A DNA stretch of 64,000 nt from Spirosoma endbachense (lineage in GTDB: Bacteria > Bacteroidota > Bacteroidia > Cytophagales > Spirosomataceae): NCBI RefSeq assembly GCF_010233585.1, contig NZ_CP045997.1:4779284-4843283 (forward strand), written 5' to 3'. A program made the position numbers and the translations under genes. Positions 57,634 to 64,000 of this stretch are shown piece by piece. Each line of letters opens with the position of its first letter. Position 1 is the stretch's first letter. The notes under the pieces were generated by a model. That model searched no databases. It worked only from the letters and a program-made list of their open reading frames with translations, and was not told the DNA's origin.

Positions 57634-59211
57634 ATGAAAAAAATAATTATAGCACTGGTATGCCTGATCGCATTCGCAGCGTGTACCGATAATTTTATAG
57701 AGACTAACCAGAATCCGAATCAAATTTCGGATGAGCTTCTCAAACAGGATTTCAACCTCGTCGGCTCCCCTTTTTCTAATATGATCTTCAACCTCAACGG
57801 TCACCAGATCGAAGAGGATTTATGCGCTGATAACTGGATGGGCTATATGGGTACGCCGACAGACTTTGTGGGTAATGTGAACAACACGACTTACTACATA
57901 CGCTGGAACTCGTTTTGGGGAAGGGAGTATGGTAGCGTCATGTCTCCGGCAAAACAAGTGATTAAGCTCGCCCAGGAAAATAATTTGCCCTTATTTGCAA
58001 CCTGGGCCAAGTTGATACGTATTCTGGCTATGACCAAATTGACGGCACTACACGGGCCGATCATTTATTCGCAATACGGTACTACTGCTAATTCAATTCC
58101 GTATGACAAGGAAGCCGATTTGTATCCACTTTTTTTTAGTCAACTAGATTCTATCCAAACAGAATTTACTGCTAATAAAGAGTATACAGGGTTCAAAAAA
58201 TTTGATCCTACCAAATACAATGGCAGTATTCCTTCCTGGATGAAAGTAGTAAATTCCCTGCGTCTGAGACTGGCTATGCGTATATCAAAAGTGGACCCGG
58301 CAATGGCCAAAACCCAGGGTGAAAAAGCATTGAGCGATCCTGCTGGATTAATAACGACTAATGCCGATAATTTTGTCAATTCATTGAATGGTAACAAGAT
58401 ACCGGTTGCTCAGATTTGCTACGAGTGGGACGATACCCGCATGGGAGCGCCATTGGAATCCTTCTTGATAGGTTTAAAAGATGGCCGGATTTCTAAATAT
58501 TTTGCGCCCATATCCAATGCCGCCTTGTATGCAGATCACCCTTCTGTGCCTTATAAAGGTATAAGGAATGGTGCTTACATCAAGGCAAAAGCGGATCACG
58601 TGCCTTTCTCGAAAGTGAGTGAAGATTTTCAGACTGTACAAACCAGAAGAAACTTCACGGCGGCAGAAGTGGCATTTTTGAAAGCGGAAGCCGGACTCAG
58701 AGGCTGGACGGGCGCAGGTGATCCCAAAACCAACTACGAAGAAGGTATCAAGTTGTCCTTTGCGGATTGGGGCGCAGGTGGTGTGGATGCTTATCTGGCA
58801 GACAAAACCAGCAAGCCGATTAACTATGTTGACCCGATTGACGCGCGTAACAATTTCACGGCGGCCTCGACCATTACTGTTGCATGGAACGAATCGGACC
58901 CGAACGAGATGAAACTGGAGAAAATTATTACCCAGAAATACATCAATACCTTCACCAATACAGTGGAAGCATGGGTAGATTTTAGAAGGACGGGCTATCC
59001 GAAAATACCTGGTGTGGCCAAAAATGACAGCAATGGTGACTGGGGCGCTATTCCGGCAGATCAATGGATCAAAAGAATGCCTTTTGTAACTGCTGAGCGA
59101 ACTGGTAATACTGACGCTATTACCGATGCTGTAACAAAAATGGGTACAGGCGCGAAGGATGATATTGCAACCCGCCTGTGGTGGGATACAGGTAAAGCTG
59201 CAAATTTCTAA
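57634..59211 (+). CDS. SusD/RagB-family lipoprotein of the lyase PUL
   Basis: 525 residues. A lipoprotein signal (ALVCLIAFAAC) is followed by TDNFIETNQNPNQISDELL, typical of SusD-like_2 members. The helical core includes VAFLKAEAGLRGWTGAGDPKTNYEEGIKLSF and IITQKYINTFTNTVEAWVDFRRTGYP. It is the outer-membrane lipoprotein partner of the SusC 19 bp upstream; together they would capture polysaccharide fragments released by the surface lyase. A long hairpin lies after its stop codon. Confidence 0.94.
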   Translation: MKKIIIALVCLIAFAACTDNFIETNQNPNQISDELLKQDFNLVGSPFSNMIFNLNGHQIEEDLCADNWMGYMGTPTDFVGNVNNTTYYIRWNSFWGREYGSVMSPAKQVIKLAQENNLPLFATWAKLIRILAMTKLTALHGPIIYSQYGTTANSIPYDKEADLYPLFFSQLDSIQTEFTANKEYTGFKKFDPTKYNGSIPSWMKVVNSLRLRLAMRISKVDPAMAKTQGEKALSDPAGLITTNADNFVNSLNGNKIPVAQICYEWDDTRMGAPLESFLIGLKDGRISKYFAPISNAALYADHPSVPYKGIRNGAYIKAKADHVPFSKVSEDFQTVQTRRNFTAAEVAFLKAEAGLRGWTGAGDPKTNYEEGIKLSFADWGAGGVDAYLADKTSKPINYVDPIDARNNFTAASTITVAWNESDPNEMKLEKIITQKYINTFTNTVEAWVDFRRTGYPKIPGVAKNDSNGDWGAIPADQWIKRMPFVTAERTGNTDAITDAVTKMGTGAKDDIATRLWWDTGKAANF

Positions 59212-59230
59212 CATTTAAACTGGCAGATCT

Positions 59231-59276
59231 CTATCAGAATCGGTATGGCAACTGGTTGCCATACCGATTCTGATAG
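59231..59276 (+). terminator. Long hairpin after susD
   Basis: A perfect 22-bp inverted repeat (59231-59252 with 59255-59276) with only 2 nt between the arms. It starts 20 bp after the susD stop codon. There is no T-tract, so it may act as a terminator or 3'-end stabiliser rather than an intrinsic terminator. Confidence 0.6.
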
Positions 59277-59573
59277 TTAGAGGAAAACAAATGGATTAAT
59301 AGATACTTCATTTGGATTTAACTAAAATCTAGCCATCAAAATATAAATAAATATACAATATAGCTAAATTTTACTATATAAAAATAGTAATTAAATTTAA
59401 AATAGTATTGTAATGAGGAGTGGCTTTTAAGTACATTATCGACGTTGAAAAATAGGACACCACAAGGAGGCCTGTAATGGAGATAAATCTATGTTTATAC
59501 TATACTTATATTAAATTGTATATTTTTTTTATTTATTAGTTGTAATGTATTAGAATATATACTTATTTTTGGG

Positions 59574-59581
59574 AAAATTAT
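59574..59581 (+). promoter_or_regulatory. Candidate -7 element upstream of the PL8 lyase
   Basis: TATTTTTG fits TAnnTTTG and lies 55 bp before the lyase ATG. No TTTG is found at the -33 distance. The stretch is so AT-rich that a chance match is possible. Confidence 0.3.
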
Positions 59582-59635
59582 AAAAATAAGTGACAAAAAT
59601 TCAATTAATTCTATTCCATTTAACTTGTATCGTTT

Positions 59636-62116
59636 ATGAAGTCATTGTTCCATTTTTTTAAATTGGCGGATAGAGCTAAAATGCTCTTCATTGTACTCCT
59701 TGCGCAGGCCTACAGCTACGGGCAATCTACTGCGGATTTTGATCTGATCATGGACCGGATTTACAATGATTTCCAGTCGTCAAGCGGGGCTACCCTGGAC
59801 GCTAATGTAGCCTCGTTATCAAATGCTCAGCGCTCCGACTATTCCTGGAGCGATATTAATTATAAGTCAACCAGCCTGAATAACTGGCAACCCCTTACCC
59901 ATCTGGTTCGATTAGGACTTTTTGCCAGGGCATATGCTAATCCGTCCAGCGCTTATTATGACAAGGCTGAGTTGAAACAAAAAATAGAGGGGGGAATGAA
60001 TTACTGGTTAGGACTGGATCCTGAGCCAAGGTGCGCGAACTGGTTTGCTCTTACGATCAGTGTCCCGAGATCTATTGGTAACACATTGATTTGCCTTCGA
60101 AAGTCGCCCAACGGCATATCGTCAACGCTGGAAAATCAAATGCTTGCCTGGATGACAAAAGGCCGTCCAATTAGCAGATTTGCAGATGAGACCGGCTCCA
60201 ACCTAACCGACGTTGCGGAGCACTATGTGATGCGTGCATGCCTCACAAAAAATCAAACGACATTAAATCAGGCAATCACACCGGTAAAAAACACAATTCG
60301 GATTGCAATGGGGGCAATGGGGTTGCAGAAAGACAATTCGTTTAGGTTTCATGGGCCCCAATTATACACATATGGATACGGGCGCAACTACATTTCCGGA
60401 TTCGCAAATATTGCCTCCTGGGTGGTAGGCACGTCTCTTGCGTTCCCGGCAGATAAAATCGCTATTTTTTCCAACTTTGTTAGAAATGGGTTCATCAAAC
60501 CTCACAGGGGTGCCTATGCCGATTTTAATCTATTTGGTCGTGGCGTGAGCCGGAAAAACGCGGGTGATGCCGACGAAGGGGTGTTAGAAAAAGCGAAGGC
60601 AGTCGACATCTCCGCCAATGCAGGTGCTTATGATGATGCGATTCAACGAATGGGGCAAAAACAGCCTGCGTCCTATAACGTTCTTTCTGAACATATTCAT
60701 TACTGGCGGTCCGATTATTCGTTGCATCTCAGGCCCGACTATACCTTTGGGCTGCGTAGCGTTTCCACCCGGACGGCAAAATCTGAAAATGGTAATGGTG
60801 AAAACCTGAAAGGGTATTACCTGACCGAGGGAGTGAGTTACATTGCCGTGAATGGGGATGAATATTTCAATATTTTTCCGGTTTGGGATTGGAATAAAAT
60901 TCCAGGTACAACCGTGCCGGAAATTACCAGTATTCCCGTACGGACAGCATGGGGCAAAAATTTTGGAAAAACACCTTTTGTTGGTGGTGTATCGGATGGG
61001 GTGTATGGGGCCAGTGTTTATGCCATGAAGGATTATAACACTACTGCGAAGAAATCATGGTTTTTCTTTGACGAGGAGATTGTCTGTTTAGGGTCTGGCA
61101 TAACTTCCGGAGCTGCCCAGGCTATCAATACTACGCTCAATCAATGCCTGCTGAAAACCGATGTTACGATAGCTGATGGTTCAGGTACTGTGTCCGTACT
61201 GGGCAAAGGTGGTCGTGACTATGACAGCAACGTAAAATGGGTGTTGCAGGGAAATGTCGGTTATTTTTTCCCCAAAGGAGGCAAGGTTTCGGTTAGCAAT
61301 CAGGCACAAACCGGTAATTGGTCATCGATCAATAGCGCCATACCTTCTGAAAAGGTCACTGCGGACGTTTTCAAACTTTGGTTTAAACACGGCTTGAAGC
61401 CTGCCAATGCGGACTACGCCTACATTGTGACCCCTGGAAAAACGTCTGCCAGCCAAATGCAGGCTTATAACGGCAACAATATCAGTATCCTGGCCAATGA
61501 CTCAACCCAGCAGGCGGTCCGGCATAATGCGTTAGGAATCTGGCAGATCGTCTTTTATCAGGCCGGGGAGTTTAAAGCCGACGGTGTACTTGTAAAGGTC
61601 GATAAGCCTTGTGTGGTTATACTGAAAAATGTTACCACCAATACGGTTGTCGTACATATGGCTGATCCAGCCCAGCAGGCTCAACAGATCCATTTGGGCC
61701 TTAAAACGGATCTGTTTTCAGAGATGAAGTCAGCCGATATGACGCTGCCAACGGGATTAGACGCCGGAAGCAGCGTGAGCACAACGATCACTCCTTCGAG
61801 CCCTGTTTATGCGTCGTCAGCATCTGCCCGAAGAGGACAAGCCGTGATTCTGGAGAGCGATTTACCAACGGAAAATCCCCTTTTTACCGTTGGCCCCAAT
61901 CCGGCGTCTGACTTTATCCATGTGTATCCCACTAGCTCCGAGACTTATACGTTCACTATGATTGATAGTAATGGGAAACAAGTGCAACAAAAAAAGTCAG
62001 CTACTACTGAAAAGATCACCTTTGATCTTGGGGCTTTCCCCGCAGGAAGCTACTTTATTACAGCTGACGGGACGAATAACAGGCGGCAAGTGGTTCGGTT
62101 TTTGATTCTGAAGTGA
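59636..62116 (+). CDS. Polysaccharide lyase family 8 (chondroitin AC/hyaluronate/xanthan lyase-like), T9SS-secreted
   Basis: 826 residues. After a signal peptide (MLFIVLLAQAYSYG) come the alpha/alpha-toroid and beta-sandwich domains of PL8. The catalytic residues are visible: N189 (TGSNLTD), H239 (FRFHGPQ), Y248 (YTYGYG), R302 and R306 (GRGVSR). Their spacing is identical to N175/H225/Y234/R288/R292 of Flavobacterium heparinum chondroitinase AC as I recall them. A type IX sorting domain ends the protein (FTVGPNPASDFIHVYP, FPAGSYFITADG). It would cleave uronate-containing chains by beta-elimination at the cell surface. Which polymer (chondroitin, hyaluronan, xanthan) cannot be decided. Confidence 0.95.
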   Translation: MKSLFHFFKLADRAKMLFIVLLAQAYSYGQSTADFDLIMDRIYNDFQSSSGATLDANVASLSNAQRSDYSWSDINYKSTSLNNWQPLTHLVRLGLFARAYANPSSAYYDKAELKQKIEGGMNYWLGLDPEPRCANWFALTISVPRSIGNTLICLRKSPNGISSTLENQMLAWMTKGRPISRFADETGSNLTDVAEHYVMRACLTKNQTTLNQAITPVKNTIRIAMGAMGLQKDNSFRFHGPQLYTYGYGRNYISGFANIASWVVGTSLAFPADKIAIFSNFVRNGFIKPHRGAYADFNLFGRGVSRKNAGDADEGVLEKAKAVDISANAGAYDDAIQRMGQKQPASYNVLSEHIHYWRSDYSLHLRPDYTFGLRSVSTRTAKSENGNGENLKGYYLTEGVSYIAVNGDEYFNIFPVWDWNKIPGTTVPEITSIPVRTAWGKNFGKTPFVGGVSDGVYGASVYAMKDYNTTAKKSWFFFDEEIVCLGSGITSGAAQAINTTLNQCLLKTDVTIADGSGTVSVLGKGGRDYDSNVKWVLQGNVGYFFPKGGKVSVSNQAQTGNWSSINSAIPSEKVTADVFKLWFKHGLKPANADYAYIVTPGKTSASQMQAYNGNNISILANDSTQQAVRHNALGIWQIVFYQAGEFKADGVLVKVDKPCVVILKNVTTNTVVVHMADPAQQAQQIHLGLKTDLFSEMKSADMTLPTGLDAGSSVSTTITPSSPVYASSASARRGQAVILESDLPTENPLFTVGPNPASDFIHVYPTSSETYTFTMIDSNGKQVQQKKSATTEKITFDLGAFPAGSYFITADGTNNRRQVVRFLILK

Positions 62117-62122
62117 TTGTCC

Positions 62123-62297
62123 TCGGGGCCACCTTCGTGATGTTCCCGATTCGGATGACGGTTTTGTGGGCCGGATGCTGAAACAGGGTGTAAGTATGCG
62201 CCAGTGGAAATTCGACGGTCCGTATTGATGCCGCGTCAGTCTGGGCACAATAGGCCAGATGAAAGCCTTTGCCGATGGGTTGAAAGTGATCTCCTAA
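62123..62297 (+). pseudogene. Degenerate copy of the aminotransferase 3' end
   Basis: It aligns with the last ~180 bp of the aminotransferase gene (50088-50269) at about 90% identity by eye. Shared blocks include TTCCCGATTCGGATGA, CCAGTGGAAATTCGACGGTC and ATGAAAGCCTTTGCCGATGG. It has a 1-nt deletion near its start and a 7-nt deletion near 62160, plus TGG changed to TGA (62226-62228), so it cannot be translated. It begins 6 bp after the PL8 stop codon and ends at the equivalent TAA, followed by a terminator. The rest of this second gene copy is absent. Confidence 0.88.
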
Positions 62298-62318
62298 CCA
62301 AACAGCCTTCTAGTATTG

Positions 62319-62345
62319 ATAGCGTGGGTATTGTACCCACGCTAT
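62319..62345. terminator. Bidirectional terminator between aminotransferase remnant and MFS gene
   Basis: A perfect 12-bp stem (62319-62330 with 62334-62345), a 3-nt loop, and a following T-rich tract. It lies 22 bp after the remnant's stop codon and 3 bp before the MFS stop codon on the minus strand. Confidence 0.85.
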
Positions 62346-62347
62346 TT

Positions 62348-63589
62348 TTATTTTATAGTCACAGCCTTAGTTGGGTCAATGCGGAGCCATAATAAGGCAC
62401 TGACCAGCAGGCAACCCGAAATCATGAATAGTGGGTAATTGAAATTATTCGTCTGTTTGACGATAATGCCGAACAGGATGGTGATAAAAAAGCCGCCTAA
62501 TTGCCCGGCAAAGTTCATCGAACCCGTTACCGTACCCGCGTTTCGCTGGCCAATGTCGACACATACCGCAAACGCAACGGGCAGGGCTAAGTCTTTCATT
62601 AATACGCATATCGCTAGCAAATAGCCCGCCATCTGATTGTCGGTAGTCATTCCTGCCAGCAGAAAAAACAAACTTGATAGCCCCAGGCCACCTATGCCAA
62701 CGGCTCTACGGCCTATTTTCAGCCCGTATCGTTTGGTCAGCAGGTCGCTCAAGACTCCACCCACCAGACAGCCAACTGCGCCCAGAAAATATGACAGGGA
62801 AATAAAGTTTTTCGTTTGATCTTCGGTCATACCCCGCCCCTCCTGAAAATAGACTGACGACCAGTTTGTGAAGAAGTACGAGCCGTAGAAAAACAAATGA
62901 CACATCAACATCAGGGCCCATAAATCAGGGTTGCGGATGATGGTTTGCCACGGAATCTGATGGTCGGAGTATTTGATTTTTCGCCCCTGCTCAATTTCCC
63001 GGACTTCTTCGTCACTGATCCCTTCTTTAGCTGCTGGTTCATCGCGGAACCAGAAAAACCAGACTACAGCCCATAGAACGCCTACTATACCTAATATGCC
63101 AAAGGCCCACCGCCAGCCAGCCCAGTGGACGAGAGGAATGACCAGTAAAGGGGTTAAGGCACCACCCAATCGACCGGCGGCCCAGATGACCGATTGAGCC
63201 CGCCCCACTTCAACGGCCGGGAACCAACGGGCAATCGCAATAGACGCGTTTGGGTAGGCACCGGCCTCACCAGCACCAAACAGAAACCGGACTACGAGTA
63301 GATAAATAAATGAGAATGCCGTGCCAGTAAGGGCCGTAAAACCAGACCACCACAACACTACCCGAGTCAGAATTCGGCGCGGCCCAATTTTGTCGCCCAG
63401 CGAGCCAGTAGGGATTTCAAATAAGGCGTATGATAACGAAAATGCACCCAGAATATAGCCAAATTGTTCGTTGTCAAGATGCAGGTCAGCTTTTACATAT
63501 TTACTGACCACGTTCATGCAGACCCGGTCGAGATACGTGATGGTTGAGAGTAGAAATAAACCGGTCAGAACGCGGTAGCGATACTTCAT
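62348..63589 (-). CDS. MFS transporter, anion:cation symporter (hexuronate-like) family
   Basis: A 413-residue permease with 12 TM helices. It has TYLDRVCMNVVSKYVKADL at the start, GSLGDKIGPRRILTRVVLWWS (MFS motif A), RFLFGAGEAGAYPNASIAIARWFP and a central charged loop, all as in the ACS family (ExuT/GudP type). Members import hexuronates, glucarate or related organic anions. A link to unsaturated uronate products of the PL8 lyase is tempting, but the gene lies outside the inserted segment and is convergent with it. Confidence 0.88.
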   Translation of the reverse strand: MKYRYRVLTGLFLLSTITYLDRVCMNVVSKYVKADLHLDNEQFGYILGAFSLSYALFEIPTGSLGDKIGPRRILTRVVLWWSGFTALTGTAFSFIYLLVVRFLFGAGEAGAYPNASIAIARWFPAVEVGRAQSVIWAAGRLGGALTPLLVIPLVHWAGWRWAFGILGIVGVLWAVVWFFWFRDEPAAKEGISDEEVREIEQGRKIKYSDHQIPWQTIIRNPDLWALMLMCHLFFYGSYFFTNWSSVYFQEGRGMTEDQTKNFISLSYFLGAVGCLVGGVLSDLLTKRYGLKIGRRAVGIGGLGLSSLFFLLAGMTTDNQMAGYLLAICVLMKDLALPVAFAVCVDIGQRNAGTVTGSMNFAGQLGGFFITILFGIIVKQTNNFNYPLFMISGCLLVSALLWLRIDPTKAVTIK

Positions 63590-63628
63590 AGGTGGGAAAG
63601 GATATAGGTTAAGTCTGAATAGTACCTA

Positions 63629-63636
63629 CAAAGCTA
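63629..63636 (-). promoter_or_regulatory. Candidate -7 element for the MFS gene
   Basis: On the minus strand this reads TAGCTTTG, an exact TAnnTTTG, 40 bp upstream of the MFS ATG (63589). No clear TTTG -33 lies at the expected distance. Confidence 0.4.
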
Positions 63637-63709
63637 TAATTTCGGCCGATATTAAAAATACTTGCCGGTCTACTTATGTACCGACCGAGTACTACTGTAC
63701 TTTTACGAT

Positions 63710-64000
63710 ATGTCAACTGTAACTATTGCCCCCATCGCTGAAAGCCTGCCTGCTTTCCTGGAATCCTACGATTTTTCGGCTGTTGCCATTATTGCCGACA
63801 ATCATACCTTTCGTTTTTGCTATCCTGATCTGAAAGCGTTTTTACCGAAACATACCCTTGTTCGGATTAAGGCTGGTGAGGAACAGAAGCATATCGCTAC
63901 CTGTGAAATGATCTGGGACGCTCTAACACGAGCTAACTTCGACCGTCATGCATTGGTACTGAACCTCGGTGGTGGTGTTATTGGCGATATGGGCGGTTTC
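63710..64000 (+). CDS. aroB: 3-dehydroquinate synthase AroB (partial, cut by window end)
   Basis: The first 97 codons of a shikimate-pathway enzyme that converts DAHP to 3-dehydroquinate using NAD and a divalent metal. The open frame starts at ATG 63710 and reads MSTVTIAPIAESLP, then VAIIADNHTF. The nucleotide-binding motif NLGGGVIGDMGGF at the very end is the AroB/glycerol-dehydrogenase-superfamily signature. GEEQKHIATCEMIWDALTR matches the Bacteroidota AroB substrate loop. It is divergent from the MFS gene. Confidence 0.92.
   Translation, partial: MSTVTIAPIAESLPAFLESYDFSAVAIIADNHTFRFCYPDLKAFLPKHTLVRIKAGEEQKHIATCEMIWDALTRANFDRHALVLNLGGGVIGDMGGF

Larger units (their letters stand above)
59212..59635. 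other. AT-rich intergenic region between susD and the PL8 lyase
   Basis: 424 bp and strongly AT-rich. It contains the long hairpin at 59231-59276, near the susD stop, and the -7 candidate at 59574-59581. No gene was seen. Confidence 0.5.

Noticed and set aside
62348..63589. MFS permease as a member of the inserted PUL
   Set aside because: It lies beyond the aminotransferase remnant and terminator and runs toward them, so it is more likely part of the original chromosome.

Overview
The window looks like a chromosomal segment of a Bacteroidota bacterium, most likely Cytophagales close to Spirosoma. The evidence is two SusC/SusD pairs, two proteins with T9SS C-terminal sorting domains, several candidate promoters with a Bacteroidota-type TAnnTTTG -7 element, almost no Shine-Dalgarno sites, and a two-subunit methylmalonyl-CoA mutase. 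No rRNA, tRNA or CRISPR array was found. The two ends cut genes: an RND efflux pump at the left and aroB (3-dehydroquinate synthase) at the right.

Layout. 1-9.4 kb: RND pump, porin, NADP-binding oxidoreductase, a LytS-type kinase and LytTR regulator on either side of an S41 peptidase, and a Uma2-type protein. 9.4-16.5 kb: methylmalonyl-CoA mutase large and small subunits, divergent from dnaA, then an acyltransferase-like protein and a DUF3108 protein. 16.5-24.1 kb: a membrane-anchored metallopeptidase, a Tat-exported serine hydrolase, lutABC for lactate oxidation, a RhaT-type rhamnose symporter and an isochorismatase-like hydrolase. 24.3-30 kb: GNAT, an enolase-superfamily epimerase, an amidohydrolase lipoprotein, ispF, an MNT/HEPN pair with a broken HEPN gene, and an M16 peptidase. 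30-38.7 kb: TPR protein, phosphotriesterase-like protein, dnaX, a potassium channel, a cNMP-patatin protein and a GNAT. 38.9-49 kb: a T9SS-secreted protein, a three-gene SDR/epimerase/glycosyltransferase cluster, and a SusC-SusD-DUF4397 operon.

The most unusual part is 50.3-62.3 kb. A polysaccharide-utilisation locus lies there: a reporter-type sensor kinase gene, SusC, SusD, and a family 8 polysaccharide lyase whose catalytic residues match chondroitin AC lyase in spacing. SusC and SusD use many AGA/AGG arginine codons, unlike neighbouring genes. The segment is bracketed by the intact 3' end of a Tat-exported HisC-like aminotransferase gene (to 50269) and a decayed second copy of that same 3' end (62123-62297), which starts only 6 bases after the lyase stop codon. 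This suggests that the locus was inserted, or that it replaced most of a second aminotransferase gene. Its sensor kinase is interrupted by one in-frame TGA where the family has Trp, and a TonB-receptor plug fragment lies upstream of susC.

Other points of note: a run of ten A residues in dnaX exactly where a gamma/tau frameshift would be expected; ATGA-coupled MNT-HEPN-ispF genes with HEPN inactivated; and several very long, perfect intergenic hairpins (up to 33 bp).
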